Below are positions 1-9,726 of a stretch of 64,000 nucleotides of DNA, one piece after another. Both the position numbers and the translations under genes were made by a program. Below the pieces are notes generated by a model. It saw only the letters and a program-made list of their open reading frames with translations. It was not told where the DNA came from and did not search any database. Within the stretch, counting starts at the first letter, position 1; each line of letters opens with the position of its first letter. This DNA comes from Marinomonas sp. TW1 (lineage in GTDB: Bacteria > Pseudomonadota > Gammaproteobacteria > Pseudomonadales > Marinomonadaceae): NCBI RefSeq assembly GCF_001625355.1, contig NZ_JSEE01000018.1:1-64000 (forward strand). The letters run 5' to 3'.

Positions 1-36
1 TCTGGGGTGTGTAATTTGTTTTTAGAGCGAAAGAAA

Positions 37-57
37 GCGAGGCCTAGTCGGCCTCGC
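37..57 (-). terminator. Hairpin downstream of ridA, probable terminator
   Basis: An 8-bp perfect stem (GCGAGGCC / GGCCTCGC) with a 5-nt loop. Read on the minus strand it is followed by a T-rich stretch, so it can end the gmk-rpoZ-spoT-ridA run. The T-run is interrupted, so it is not a textbook terminator. Confidence 0.5.
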
Positions 58-75
58 ATGGTAAAGCAATCAAAG

Positions 76-121
76 ACGAGATATCCGGTATCTCGTAATA
101 CTGTTCCGCTTAAGTGAACAG
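76..121. repeat. Two further hairpins in the ridA 3' spacer
   Basis: Bases 76-96 form an 8-bp perfect stem (ACGAGATA / TATCTCGT, loop TCCGG). Bases 101-121 form a 6-bp stem (CTGTTC / GAACAG). With the hairpin at 37-57 this gives three consecutive inverted repeats in a 160-bp spacer that carries no gene. They may be tandem terminators or mRNA 3'-end stabilisers. Confidence 0.45.
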
Positions 122-160
122 CGTTAGGCAAAAAGCCTCTTTTTTTAGGTCCAGAAGAGA

Positions 161-547
161 TTAGTCTTCCAGCACCATGATGCCTTCAATTTCTACTTGT
201 ACGCCTTTTGGCAAAGCGCGAACACCCATTGCCGCACGAGCAGGGTAAGGCTCTTTAACAAATTGCGTCATGACTTCGTTAACGGTCGCAAAGTTGTTTA
301 AGTCGGTCATGAAAATGTTGAACTTCACTACTTTTTCCAACGAACCACCAGCGGCTTCACATACGGCACTTAGATTTTTGAAAACCTGAGTCGTTTGCTC
401 AACGATGTCTTCGCTGATGACTTCCATGGTTTCAGGAACCAAAGGAATCTGGCCTGATAGGTAGACTGTGTTGCCAGCGCGAACCGCTTGTGAATATGGA
501 CCAATAGCAGCTGGCGCGTTTTCAGTGTGAATAACCTGTTTTGACAT
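161..547 (-). CDS. ridA: RidA family reactive enamine/imine deaminase
   Basis: At 128 residues it has the usual length for the YjgF/YER057c/UK114 family. RidA hydrolyses reactive enamines and imines released by PLP enzymes such as threonine dehydratase, protecting other PLP enzymes in the cytosol. Family landmarks are visible: the N-terminal [11 protein letters not shown] segment, the Y-L-S-G-Q-I-P strand, and near the C-terminus Y-P-A-R-A-A, whose arginine binds the substrate carboxylate, followed by V-E-I-E. It lies 38 bp downstream of spoT on the same strand, the order seen in many gammaproteobacteria, and is probably cotranscribed. Confidence 0.95.
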   Translation of the reverse strand: MSKQVIHTENAPAAIGPYSQAVRAGNTVYLSGQIPLVPETMEVISEDIVEQTTQVFKNLSAVCEAAGGSLEKVVKFNIFMTDLNNFATVNEVMTQFVKEPYPARAAMGVRALPKGVQVEIEGIMVLED

Positions 548-585
548 AGTAATATCCTTTATAACTAAAGAAAGGTTGGACGCTC

Positions 586-2703
586 TTAACGTCCAACAAT
601 GGTCTCTCGTGATACTTTTTCAACACAGCGAACGGCTTTGATTCGACGCATCACATCAGCTAGCCCAACACGACTTGAAATGGTGATGTTAAGACGTAAG
701 CGGCTGACTCGGCCTCGTTCAATGATGTCTAAATTTGACACCTGGAAGTCGGTATCACTAATGGAGCTGGCAATCTTAGCAACGGCACCGCGTTCATTGA
801 TGTAAGTGACAATCAAGCTGATGTGCAGCTCTTCTTCGATCTCTTTACCCCAAGACATATGAATAAATCGCTCAGGGCTGGATAAATGATCTTGTACATT
901 GGAGCAATTGAGATGGTGAATGACAATGCCTTTATCAACTTGCACATACCCTACAATTGGGTCACCTGGTATGGGCGCACAACATTTTGCATAGGAAATC
1001 AGCATGCCTTCTGAACCGTTGACTTTAAAGGACTTCGGTGTAATCAGAGACTCTTCGTCAATGTTCGGGAAGAGCTCACGCGCCACAAGGTAGCCGACAT
1101 GTCGACCTTTACCTATGGATTCTAATAGATCATCCATAGAGTCGAGTTGATGATTTTGAAGTACCAGCCCAATTTGCTCTGGCGTTAATTCTTCAATATT
1201 GGTTTGGAAAGCGTTCAAGGAACGAGTCAATAAACGGTGTCCAATTGAGATGGCGTTTTCTCTCTGCTTGTCTTTCAAGTAATGGCGGATATTGGTGCGC
1301 GCTTTACCTGTGATCGCAAAACTCAACCAAGCGACGTTTGGCTGGGCGTTTTTCGCGGTGATGATTTCTACGGTTTGACCGCTTTCTAGCTGAGTGCTGA
1401 GTGGCGCCAAACGACGGTTAATACGACATGAAATACAAGAGTTACCAATTTCCGTGTGTACGCCATAAGCAAAATCCACAGGCGTGGCACCAGAAGGCAG
1501 CTCAATGATCTGACCGTTTGGCGTGAACACGTACACTTCGTCTGGGAAAAGGTCGCTTTTAACGTTATCAACGAACTCCACAGGGTTACGCGCTTTCTGT
1601 TGAATTTCCAACAGACTTTTTACCCATTTGGTTGCTCTATCATGATTGCTTGGTGCTGAAGAAGCGCCATTGACCTTGTAAGCCCAATGAGCCGCGATAC
1701 CATTATTTGCCACCAAATCCATTTCTTCCGTACGAATTTGGATTTCCATGGGAATGCCATTGGTGCCCAATACTGTGGTATGCAAAGACTGATAGCCATT
1801 GGACTTAGGGACCGCAATGTAGTCTTTAAAACGACCTTCGATTGGCTTAAATAACGCGTGAATGACCCCTAAAATGCGATAGCAGCTGTCATGACGGTCA
1901 GTGACAATACGCACTCCCATGACGTCCATAATCTCATCGAGAGAGCGACGCTTTTTATCCATTTTCTGGTAAATGCTGTAAATGTGCTTCTCGCGCACGC
2001 TGATCTTGGCTTCAATGTAATCTGCCGCCAGTTCAGAGCGAATGGTGTCTTCCAGTTTTTGGGTATCTTTAATGCGCTGTTGACCGTACTTTTTGTGGAT
2101 AGCACGTTGCAGCATTTGCGCCCGCATTGGGTAATATGCCTGAAACGCTAACGACTCAAGGTCGACTCGGACATTATACATACCCAGTCGATTTGCGATG
2201 GGCGCATAAATGTCTAGGGTTTCTTTCGCTATGCGGCGTTTCTTATGAGCCGGCATGGCATCAAGGGTGCGCATGTTATGCAGGCGATCAGCAAGTTTGA
2301 CGAGAATGACGCGGATGTCATCTGCCATGGCCATGGCCATTTTTTGAAAGTTGTGAGCTTGTTTTTCGATCTGATTGTTGAACTCAAGGTGCGTTAATTT
2401 ACTCACACCATCCACCAAACTGGCGACTTCTTCACCAAACTGCGCGGCCAGCGCTTCTCGGCTAATGCCAGTGTCTTCAATCACATCGTGTAATAACGCC
2501 GCGGACAAACCATCACAATCCATCCGCAGTTCGGATAGGATTTTGGCTACGGCAAGCGGATGAGTGACATAAGGCTCGCCACTTTTCCGCTTTTGACCAT
2601 CGTGAGCTTGCTCTGCGTAGTAATACGCTCGCTTGACCTTAGCAATTTGTTCATAGGGTAAGTATTTGCTTAGCCCTTGTGCTAATTCTTCAATGGTATA
2701 CAT
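586..2703 (-). CDS. spoT: Bifunctional (p)ppGpp synthetase/hydrolase SpoT
   Basis: This 705-residue protein is a full-length long RSH enzyme that makes and degrades the alarmone (p)ppGpp. The N-terminal hydrolase domain keeps the metal site, with H-D at about residues 72-73 and E-D at 76-77 in LLHDVIEDT. The synthetase domain has [20 protein letters not shown] near residue 290; the R-x-K-D form is typical of SpoT/Rel bifunctional enzymes, whereas RelA has E-x-D-D. A TGS domain follows ([20 protein letters not shown]), and a C-terminal ACT domain. It lies between rpoZ and ridA, as in Pseudomonas and enteric bacteria. Start ATG at 2703 begins MYTIEELAQ. The spacing to rpoZ is 66 bp. Confidence 0.97.
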   Translation of the reverse strand: MYTIEELAQGLSKYLPYEQIAKVKRAYYYAEQAHDGQKRKSGEPYVTHPLAVAKILSELRMDCDGLSAALLHDVIEDTGISREALAAQFGEEVASLVDGVSKLTHLEFNNQIEKQAHNFQKMAMAMADDIRVILVKLADRLHNMRTLDAMPAHKKRRIAKETLDIYAPIANRLGMYNVRVDLESLAFQAYYPMRAQMLQRAIHKKYGQQRIKDTQKLEDTIRSELAADYIEAKISVREKHIYSIYQKMDKKRRSLDEIMDVMGVRIVTDRHDSCYRILGVIHALFKPIEGRFKDYIAVPKSNGYQSLHTTVLGTNGIPMEIQIRTEEMDLVANNGIAAHWAYKVNGASSAPSNHDRATKWVKSLLEIQQKARNPVEFVDNVKSDLFPDEVYVFTPNGQIIELPSGATPVDFAYGVHTEIGNSCISCRINRRLAPLSTQLESGQTVEIITAKNAQPNVAWLSFAITGKARTNIRHYLKDKQRENAISIGHRLLTRSLNAFQTNIEELTPEQIGLVLQNHQLDSMDDLLESIGKGRHVGYLVARELFPNIDEESLITPKSFKVNGSEGMLISYAKCCAPIPGDPIVGYVQVDKGIVIHHLNCSNVQDHLSSPERFIHMSWGKEIEEELHISLIVTYINERGAVAKIASSISDTDFQVSNLDIIERGRVSRLRLNITISSRVGLADVMRRIKAVRCVEKVSRETIVGR

Positions 2704-2769
2704 CGCTCACCTCACAAAGGCAAACACGAGGTGCGACGGTTGTGTTATGAGCGATACCATTCATAGAAC

Positions 2770-2994
2770 TTAAAACTCGTGAACTGGACGTTGTTGCAAG
2801 TCTACATTTTTGGCGTTGATTAGGTCTTCAGCGATTTCACGCAACGCCACAACCGTAAACTTGTCGCCTTCTAGTGCAACTTGAGCGTCTTCACCGCCAG
2901 TGGCTAGTTGACGGGCACGTTTCGACGCCACCATAACTAGTTCAAAGCGGTTATCAACATTTTCTAAGCAATCTTCTACGGTAACTCGAGCCAT
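2770..2994 (-). CDS. rpoZ: RNA polymerase omega subunit
   Basis: A 74-residue protein beginning [20 protein letters not shown], the conserved omega N-terminus. It promotes assembly of the beta' subunit into core RNA polymerase and contributes to the ppGpp-binding site. The R-A-R-Q-L segment and the V-A-L-R-E-I helix are present. It is shorter than the 91-residue E. coli protein because of a shorter C-terminal tail, which is common in this order. It sits between gmk (58 bp upstream) and spoT, fitting functional coupling of omega to alarmone control. Confidence 0.96.
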   Translation of the reverse strand: MARVTVEDCLENVDNRFELVMVASKRARQLATGGEDAQVALEGDKFTVVALREIAEDLINAKNVDLQQRPVHEF

Positions 2995-3052
2995 TTTGAC
3001 CTCTGTGTTTAATTTATCTGTTTATTCAAGGGTGATTTTACTTAACGGCTTC

Positions 3053-3676
3053 TCATAAAGACAAGAGATCATTGATGAGATTGCCATATTTTTCTTGTAT
3101 TTTCGGGGTTTTAGCGCGCATGGCGGTAAAAATAGCCGACATTTCAGTTAAGGCGTTGTCAAAATCATCGTTGATGATGACAAAGTCATATTCATGATAG
3201 TGAGACATTTCATCGGCCGCTTTTGCCATACGGCGTTGAATGACTTCTTCTGAGTCCGTTGCACGACCTTTTAATCGCTCTTCCAAAGAAGCCAGTGAAG
3301 GCGGCAAAATAAAGATGCCGATGGCGTTTGGGTACAAGTGGCGAACTTGTCGAGCACCTTGCCAATCAATCTCTAGAATGACGTCAAGACCCTGTTCGAG
3401 CATGCTGAAAATCGATGCTTTCGAGGTGCCATAATAGTTATCGAAGACTTGAGCGTGCTCAAAAAAGGCGTCTTCCGCAATCATGTCTAAAAAGCTTTCA
3501 ACATCAGTGAAATAGTATTCACGCCCATGTTCTTCGCCTTCTCGCGCTGCACGAGTAGTATGGGAAATTGAAATTCGAACCTTATCGTCTTGTTTTAATA
3601 AGGCTTTATATAAGGATGATTTGCCCGCTCCTGACGGAGCCGATAAGATAAATAAATTGCCTTTGTGTTCGCCCAT
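3053..3676 (-). CDS. gmk: Guanylate kinase
   Basis: A 207-residue cytosolic enzyme that phosphorylates GMP to GDP with ATP. The P-loop is near the N-terminus (SAPSGAGKSS, about residues 13-22). The GMP-binding region has the serine/arginine-rich segment S-H-T-T-R-A-A-R-E-G-E with the H-G-R-E-Y-Y-F motif. The lid region carries R-x-x-x-R residues. The ATG at 3676 gives MGEHKGNLF. It heads the gmk-rpoZ-spoT-ridA group. Its usual upstream partner yicC is not adjacent here but about 15 kb away. Confidence 0.97.
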   Translation of the reverse strand: MGEHKGNLFILSAPSGAGKSSLYKALLKQDDKVRISISHTTRAAREGEEHGREYYFTDVESFLDMIAEDAFFEHAQVFDNYYGTSKASIFSMLEQGLDVILEIDWQGARQVRHLYPNAIGIFILPPSLASLEERLKGRATDSEEVIQRRMAKAADEMSHYHEYDFVIINDDFDNALTEMSAIFTAMRAKTPKIQEKYGNLINDLLSL

Positions 3677-3926
3677 GAGCTCTCTTTAAATCCGCCAACA
3701 ATAATCAAATGTAAGCCGTTTAGTGTACCACAGTTTTGCAAAAGGATAGGTAGCCAATTTGTTCTCAAAGAGCCCCTAGGAAACCAGTCAGATGTGATCA
3801 CCAGACTTATCTATATTGTGATTCTGATGACGAAACACAAAGGATTTATAAGGAAAAAAATAAAAATACGACTAAGCTTCAAAAAGTGTTGTTGAGAAGT
3901 TAATTAAGTTGTAAGGAAGCAAGTCA

Positions 3927-6122
3927 ATGGATTCAACCTCCCATTTTGATTCGTCGATGTTAATGTCCGCTCCAAAAGAAGTTTGTAAGGTATTATCCGT
4001 AGAAGACGATGCAGATTATCAGATGGCGCTAATGAACAGCCTAAGCGCCCTTCAATACGATGGTAAAAAGGTCGAGTTTTTGAAGGCTTCGTCAGCCAGT
4101 GAGGCGGCCGTTGTTATTGCCGAAAATCCAGACATTGCGGTCATTTTCTTAGATGTCGTGATGGAAACAGACCGTGCTGGTTTGGGGTTAGTGGGTACCA
4201 TTCGAGAAGTGATCGGTAATGATCTAGTGCGCATTGTGCTATTAACAGGGCAACCCGGCATGATGCCAACGGATAATCTGGTTGGCCAATACGACATAGA
4301 TGATTATTGGTGTAAATCTGACCTGACTCAAGCGCATTTACAAACAATAGTACTCAGTAATATTCGTACTTGGGAACACTTGCTAGCCATGCAAGAAGCG
4401 CGTCATAGCATGCAGTTGTTGCTGTTTTCCAGCCAACGTTTGTCTTCAAAAAAAGACATGTTGGAATATACCCATTCGATATTAGAAGAAATTAGTCATC
4501 TGTTAAAAATTGAGCAGGGTGGCATTGTTTGTTTTTTCAATTCAGAGCAAGAAAAGCTTGAAGATGCGCTTATTGTGGCCGCCAGTGGCGAGTATTCGCC
4601 TTATATTCACCAATTTGCCTCGATGGCCATTAAAGATGAAATTCTAACCGAAGCGGCACGACAGACCAGCTTGAGTAAGAAGCATACGTTCCTAGAAGGC
4701 TTTTCGGTATTGTATTTTTCGAACAAAGAGTTGGATGGGCGAGATTACATTGTTGTTGTCAAACTCAATCGAAATTTAACCAGTAACGAAGTGAATCTAC
4801 TGCAAGTGTTTTGCGAAAACATCAGTGCAGGCTTTCGTAATGTGGCACTAAACAACAAATTGTCTGAGCTCGCCTACATTGAACCGACTTCGGGCATACA
4901 TAACAAAAATTGGCTGGTTCGTGAGATTCGCCATATGTTTTCTTGGGAGCGAGAGAAAGCCAAGTTGCTCATGTTGCATGTGGAAGATTTGGCCTACACA
5001 GAATCTGTGCTGGGGACAAAATATTGTGATCAACTGACCTTATCTTTGTACGAATATTTATGTGATTTCTTTGATAACGCGGTGGATGTGGCGTTGTTCG
5101 AACGAGACACCATTGTGATGTTGATTTATGACAATAAAGAGTATCACGAGGCCAATTTAGAACAGATTATTCATCCCAGTGTGACAGTGGAAGATGCCAT
5201 TCATTCCCTAGATTTAACCATTAGCTTGGTGAACTTTTCGGATTTCCCGAATTACGAGGCCGAGCAATTGGTCAGTGTTGGCAAAAGTACGTTGGAACGT
5301 GCTAAGTATGAAGGGGTGTCTTTCTTAGCTTTTTCAGAAGAATTAGCGTCTGCCATGTTTAGCCGATATGAACTCTTGAAAGAGCTTCGAGACGTGATTT
5401 TACAGGATGAAATGGAGGTCTATTTCCAGCCTAAAGTGTCCTTGATTGATAATAAGCTAATTGGCTTTGAAGCCTTGGCTCGTTGGAAAAACCGAAGTGG
5501 TAATTTCGTTTCACCAGAACAGTTTATCACATTGGCGGAAAGCAGTGGTTTAGTCGACAAATTGGATCGACAGATTTTACGCAAAACCTGTAAAGCCATT
5601 AATGAATTGAAGGACATTGGTGTGAGTGTGCCTATTTCGGTGAACGTAGCGGGTAATGAAATTGCTCGTCCGAATTATTTTGAACAATTTACCGCTATCT
5701 TATGTGAGGAAAATATTGATAATAATTTGATCGAGTTGGAAATTACCGAGTCGCAATTTATTGAAGAAAAAACCACCATCAATCGTCACCTTGATACCTT
5801 AAAAGAAATTGGAGTTCGGGTGAACATCGATGATTTTGGCACAGGGTATTCGTCATTGACCTATTTATCGACCTTATCTGTTTCCACCATTAAGATTGAT
5901 CAAAGTTTTGTCTGGCGAATGGAAAACTCGGCAAAAGATTGGAAAATATTAAAAATGATCATTGAGCTAGGTCGCTCTCTAGGGTTAGACGTGATTGCAG
6001 AAGGTATTGAGACAGAACAACAAAAAGAGCATTTGCTGAAGTTGGGGTGTGAACAAGGTCAAGGCTATTTATTTGCCAAGCCGATGCCTCTGACTGAGGT
6101 AATGGCTTGGGTGAAATCATGA
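3927..6122 (+). CDS. Response regulator with degenerate GGDEF and active-looking EAL domain
   Basis: A 731-residue multidomain signalling protein. Residues about 20-145 form a receiver domain with acidic pocket E26-D27-D28 and predicted phosphoacceptor D76 (in IFLDVV). Residues about 150-310 resemble the DUF3369 sensor-like domain found between REC and output domains. Next is a GGDEF-like domain in which the GG(D/E)EF signature is absent, so cyclase activity is unlikely. The C-terminal EAL domain retains FEALARW, ELEITES, IDDFGTGYSS, IKIDQSF and VIAEGIE, so c-di-GMP hydrolysis is expected. An AAGGAAG ribosome site precedes the ATG. It overlaps the next gene, a histidine kinase, by 4 nt, so the two very likely form a pair. 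Confidence 0.88.
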   Translation: MDSTSHFDSSMLMSAPKEVCKVLSVEDDADYQMALMNSLSALQYDGKKVEFLKASSASEAAVVIAENPDIAVIFLDVVMETDRAGLGLVGTIREVIGNDLVRIVLLTGQPGMMPTDNLVGQYDIDDYWCKSDLTQAHLQTIVLSNIRTWEHLLAMQEARHSMQLLLFSSQRLSSKKDMLEYTHSILEEISHLLKIEQGGIVCFFNSEQEKLEDALIVAASGEYSPYIHQFASMAIKDEILTEAARQTSLSKKHTFLEGFSVLYFSNKELDGRDYIVVVKLNRNLTSNEVNLLQVFCENISAGFRNVALNNKLSELAYIEPTSGIHNKNWLVREIRHMFSWEREKAKLLMLHVEDLAYTESVLGTKYCDQLTLSLYEYLCDFFDNAVDVALFERDTIVMLIYDNKEYHEANLEQIIHPSVTVEDAIHSLDLTISLVNFSDFPNYEAEQLVSVGKSTLERAKYEGVSFLAFSEELASAMFSRYELLKELRDVILQDEMEVYFQPKVSLIDNKLIGFEALARWKNRSGNFVSPEQFITLAESSGLVDKLDRQILRKTCKAINELKDIGVSVPISVNVAGNEIARPNYFEQFTAILCEENIDNNLIELEITESQFIEEKTTINRHLDTLKEIGVRVNIDDFGTGYSSLTYLSTLSVSTIKIDQSFVWRMENSAKDWKILKMIIELGRSLGLDVIAEGIETEQQKEHLLKLGCEQGQGYLFAKPMPLTEVMAWVKS

Positions 6123-7999
6123 CACAAAAAACCTTGTCATTTTGGCAAAAACGCTTGCCAGAAACACAGCAATTGATTTTGGCTTTAGCCTTGTTATTGC
6201 TCGTGGTGGTTTCCATTAGTGTGGTCAGCTATCGATTTTTTTGGCAACAGAAAGAAAGCCAGTTAGCGTGGAGCGAAACAGAGCTGTTGACCAGAAGTAG
6301 TAGCGCTTTCAGTCGCCAAGTGGGGTACATCAAAAAGAACACATTGTTGCTGCGTAATAGTGTGAAGGATCGTTTGAAGTTATACGCTGAACTGTCAGAT
6401 GATTACGATTGGAAGACCGCGATTGCAAATGAATTTCGATTATTTGCCGCGACATCAGAGTTAATTTCTCAGGTTCGTTGGATGTCCGCGGATGGGATGG
6501 AACTGGTACGGGTAAACGCACAAAGCGGTGTCGTTTCTCGAGTCCCTGAAGCGCAATTACAGAATAAACAAAATCGACCTTACATTAAGCAAGCTTCGAT
6601 TAGACCGGATGATGTCTACGTTTCGCCGCTGGATCTCAATATTGACAACGGTGAAGTCGTTTGGCCTTTTCAGCCGACGGTGCGTGGTGTATTACGTATT
6701 TCTGGTCGTGATTCAGGCTTCTTAGTAGTGAATTACAATTTAGCCGATATGTTTGATCAGCTTAAACAGCTGAATAATGACCTTGTTCACCTAGAAGTGC
6801 TCGACCAGCAAGGTGGTTGGATCATGTCAGATGACCAATCATTAGAGTGGGGGCATGTATTACGTCCGACCGAAGAAGGGGTTCGGATGTCGAGTCGGTT
6901 TTCTGATGTGTGGCAAAGTATTTTGTCCGAAGAAATGGATTTGAAACGTCATTGGGGGCAAGGGCGTTTATGGAGCTTTATGCGCTTTTATTTAGACGAG
7001 GAAGACAGTTTACAGCCAAGAGAAGTCCCCTTTATTTACCTTGTGGCCCATTCAGAACCAACCGAGTTTGCTCGCTGGCATCTTAAATTAACGCTCAGCA
7101 TTGTACTGTTAGCTGGCATTGTCTATTTGTTATTAGCTTGGTGGTGCTGGCGTCATTTGCAAACGCAATTTACCAGTAGGCGTTTGCTAAAACAGCTCAA
7201 ACGTGAAAAGCGCCAAACTGATCAGGCTAATCAAAAGCTGCATGACATGAATAAAAGGTTAGTTGAGCTGCAGGATGAACTGGTTGAAACCAGTAAATTG
7301 TCCTCGCTGGGAATGATGGTATCCGGCTTAGCTCATGACATTTACACACCGTTAGGTGGCGTTAAATTGGCACTTTCGTCAGGCCGTCAACTCATTGATA
7401 AACCTGATGTTCTCCCTGAAAATATCGAGCGAGTTGGTGTTTCATTAAGCATTGCAGAGAAAAATTTGAATCGGGCGTTAGAAGTCGTCTCTGGCTTTAA
7501 ACGGATCGCATCGGATCGTGCCATTCAAGATGTTCAATCTTTTGTCTTCAATGATGTTCTGGATGATTTGCTCTTTACCTATCAGCCACGTCTGAAAAAA
7601 CGACCGAAAGTCATGGTCATGTCTGAGTGCCCCGAACGCATCGAAATGCAGGGATATCCGGGTGTCATGTCTCAAATCATTCAGAACCTGCTCGACAATG
7701 CCTTGGAATATGCATTTCATGAAAATGAAGCCGGTCAGATTCGCATCACGGCTCATCAAGTTGGCACCGATTTAGAGCTAGTGGTGCAAGACGATGGTTT
7801 TGGTATCGCCTCGGAGATCATAGGAACGGTGTTTGATCCGTTTAAAACCACGGGGCGTGACAGACAACACAATGGGTTAGGCTTGTACTTGGTTCACCAA
7901 TGGGTTTACAAACTGATGAAAGGACGATTAAACCTAGAATCGGAATTGGGAGTAGGGACTCGTTTCCATATAAACATTCCGTTGCACATCGAAAAATAA
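6119..7999 (+). CDS. Membrane sensor histidine kinase paired with the EAL response regulator
   Basis: The chosen ATG at 6119 gives an ATGA overlap with the regulator's stop; an in-frame TTG 12 nt upstream is less likely. The product is about 626 residues. There is an N-terminal membrane helix (about residues 18-38), a large extracytoplasmic sensor region (about 40-325), a second helix rich in leucine and tryptophan (about 330-350), a coiled-coil linker, a HisKA helix with the phosphorylation site in LAHDIYTPLGG, and a HATPase domain with N box (IIQNLLDNALEYAF), G1 (DDGFGI), F box (FDPFKTTGR) and G2 (GLGLYLVH). No typical HAMP domain is evident. It presumably phosphorylates the upstream EAL protein and so controls local c-di-GMP breakdown. 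The signal is unknown. Confidence 0.88.
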   Translation: MTQKTLSFWQKRLPETQQLILALALLLLVVVSISVVSYRFFWQQKESQLAWSETELLTRSSSAFSRQVGYIKKNTLLLRNSVKDRLKLYAELSDDYDWKTAIANEFRLFAATSELISQVRWMSADGMELVRVNAQSGVVSRVPEAQLQNKQNRPYIKQASIRPDDVYVSPLDLNIDNGEVVWPFQPTVRGVLRISGRDSGFLVVNYNLADMFDQLKQLNNDLVHLEVLDQQGGWIMSDDQSLEWGHVLRPTEEGVRMSSRFSDVWQSILSEEMDLKRHWGQGRLWSFMRFYLDEEDSLQPREVPFIYLVAHSEPTEFARWHLKLTLSIVLLAGIVYLLLAWWCWRHLQTQFTSRRLLKQLKREKRQTDQANQKLHDMNKRLVELQDELVETSKLSSLGMMVSGLAHDIYTPLGGVKLALSSGRQLIDKPDVLPENIERVGVSLSIAEKNLNRALEVVSGFKRIASDRAIQDVQSFVFNDVLDDLLFTYQPRLKKRPKVMVMSECPERIEMQGYPGVMSQIIQNLLDNALEYAFHENEAGQIRITAHQVGTDLELVVQDDGFGIASEIIGTVFDPFKTTGRDRQHNGLGLYLVHQWVYKLMKGRLNLESELGVGTRFHINIPLHIEK

Positions 8000-8023
8000 C
8001 CCTTTATCTCAATGACACTAAAC

Positions 8024-8048
8024 AGCCATCTAGCCTAGCTAAATGGCT
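8024..8048. terminator. Hairpin between convergent genes
   Basis: AGCCAT-c-TAGC / GCTA-a-ATGGCT pairs with a single internal mismatch and a 3-nt loop between the stops of the kinase (plus) and the MFS gene (minus). There is no clear T-run on either strand, so termination is only plausible. Confidence 0.35.
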
Positions 8049-8063
8049 TGTGATGCTTCCCAC

Positions 8064-9269
8064 CTATGACGGGTTAGACTGAGGTTTCGGGCTCGCAAAC
8101 CACCCTAAAATCATCCAGATTACACCAATCAACAAGAGTACATACAGAGGTGGTTGCCATGATTGCTGCCAGTCGTAAAAGGCGCCAATCATTACCGGCC
8201 CTAATGCCGCCAAGGTGTAACCGAATAATTGTGACATACCGGATAAGCTGGCTGCTTGTTTTGGCGTATCGGTTCGCATGCCAATAAAAGACAGCCCTAA
8301 AATAAAGCCCATACTGATACCAAAGCCGAAGCTTAATGACCAAAAGCCAGACAGGGTCGGCACATAGAGCCAGCCTAAAATACTGAGAACGGTGAGGCTG
8401 GTCGCAAATAAACACAAACGTCGATGGCTGCCCAAGTATTGGATAAAGGGCGCTAGAATAAGCGAGGGTAACGCGCCCGCCAATTGCAAATAACCCTGGT
8501 ATAACCCCGCCGTAGTATCTGTGTAGCCATGACTGACTAAAATGGCTGGGATCCACGCGACAATGATGTAATTAAACAAGGAGTTAACCGCTAAAAAGCC
8601 AGCCACTTGCCACGATGATAGACGACGCCACAGTGTGCCATTGTTTTCACCACGAGTATTCTTAGGTTGGTGATGCTGTGTAATACGGCAACAAAACCAC
8701 ACCAGTATCGCCGGTAAAATAATCACGGTCTGACAAGCCAGCGCGAAAGACCATCCACTGATGGGAAACTGAGTCCGATTGGCGAAGTCGCTTAAGGGCA
8801 CAGCAAAGCTCGACATCACAAAACCACCAACGCCCATCATTAACACATAAATGGCGGTGAGCTGTACGACAAACTGAGGAAACTCGCGCTTTAATAAACT
8901 GGGTAGCAATACATTGCCAATGGCAATGCCTGCACCGATTAAAAGCGCGCCCAAGTAAAGGCTGCCAATCGAGCCGGTGGCGCGAATCAACATCCCTATG
9001 GCGATCAGCGCCACACCGCTGGCGAGAATTTTTTCGATGCGGAAAAAGCGCGTTAGCCAGGAAGCCACAGGGGCAAATATCGCAAAGGCCAGCAAGGGAA
9101 TGCTGATCAGTAAGCCGGATTGAGAGCTATTTAATTGCAACTCCTGACTGATACGATCCAGTAGCGGTGGTAAGCCTGTGACAGGGCCACGCAAACACAG
9201 GGCAATGAGGAAAATAAAAAGTAGCAAGAACCAAGCATCATGCTTCATTAATTTTTTTATTGCTTTCAT
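8064..9269 (-). CDS. MFS transporter of the CynX/NimT type
   Basis: A 401-residue, very hydrophobic protein with about twelve predicted membrane segments. It resembles CynX/NimT (YeaN) major facilitator carriers: an early L-C-L-R-G-P-V-T-G-L-P-P-L segment, then S-Q-S-G-L-L-I-S-I-P-L-L in the second helix. Family members move cyanate-related anions or export 2-nitroimidazoles and other drugs; the substrate here cannot be told from sequence. It is downstream of the SMR exporter gene on the same strand (49 bp), and both are divergent from a LysR regulator, so joint regulation is plausible. Start ATG at 9269 (MKAIKKLMKH). Confidence 0.85.
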   Translation of the reverse strand: MKAIKKLMKHDAWFLLLFIFLIALCLRGPVTGLPPLLDRISQELQLNSSQSGLLISIPLLAFAIFAPVASWLTRFFRIEKILASGVALIAIGMLIRATGSIGSLYLGALLIGAGIAIGNVLLPSLLKREFPQFVVQLTAIYVLMMGVGGFVMSSFAVPLSDFANRTQFPISGWSFALACQTVIILPAILVWFCCRITQHHQPKNTRGENNGTLWRRLSSWQVAGFLAVNSLFNYIIVAWIPAILVSHGYTDTTAGLYQGYLQLAGALPSLILAPFIQYLGSHRRLCLFATSLTVLSILGWLYVPTLSGFWSLSFGFGISMGFILGLSFIGMRTDTPKQAASLSGMSQLFGYTLAALGPVMIGAFYDWQQSWQPPLYVLLLIGVIWMILGWFASPKPQSNPS

Positions 9270-9318
9270 GGATGTCCTTAATATTGCAGATTACGTGCGC
9301 AAGGCCGCCATTATACGC

Positions 9319-9636
9319 TCAAGCCGCGAACTTAAGTAAGGCCACACCAAGGATGATAAAAAACACGCCCATGTAACGCATTAAGGACGTTGGGTCACCG
9401 TAAAACCAGATGCCTACTAAGAAGGTGCCGGCAGCCCCGATGCCAGTCCAGACGGCGTAAGCGGTTCCCATGGGAATGTCTTTTTGTGCCATCCACAGCA
9501 AACTGCCACTGATCAATAAAAAGACCACCGCAATGCTGATGCCTAATAAACGTGATTCACTGGATTGCGCCATTTTTAGGCCAATTGGCCAACCGATTTC
9601 GGTGAAACCCGCTAACAACAAATACAACCAACTCAT
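9319..9636 (-). CDS. Small multidrug resistance (SMR) family exporter, SugE/Gdx-like
   Basis: A 105-residue protein with four membrane helices. The conserved glutamate of the first helix is in FTEIGWPIGLKM. The segment MGTAYAVWTGIGAAGTFLVG matches the third-helix signature of the SMR family. Guanidinium exporters (Gdx, formerly SugE) and quaternary-ammonium exporters (EmrE/Qac) share this fold; the Gly-Thr-Ala-Tyr-Ala-Val-Trp-Thr-Gly-Ile-Gly pattern and the L-K-M after helix 1 lean towards the SugE/Gdx side. It acts as an inner-membrane proton-coupled dimer. The divergent LysR gene starts 90 bp away. No guanidine riboswitch was recognised upstream. Confidence 0.85.
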   Translation of the reverse strand: MSWLYLLLAGFTEIGWPIGLKMAQSSESRLLGISIAVVFLLISGSLLWMAQKDIPMGTAYAVWTGIGAAGTFLVGIWFYGDPTSLMRYMGVFFIILGVALLKFAA

Positions 9637-9726
9637 GACAACGTCCTCCCAATGCAGAGACTATTTGCCGTGCATACTATCAACAACTAAGATGATTAAA
9701 AGTTAGTAACTATCGAAATTATTCAT

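Noticed and set aside
4830..5340. Active diguanylate cyclase in the EAL regulator
   Set aside because: The GGDEF-like domain lacks the GG(D/E)EF signature, so only the EAL activity is supported.
9637..9726. Guanidine riboswitch (mini-ykkC) upstream of the SMR gene
   Set aside because: One ACGG sits in a weak 3-bp hairpin, but the two-hairpin ACGR arrangement is absent and the spacer is only 90 bp shared with a LysR promoter.
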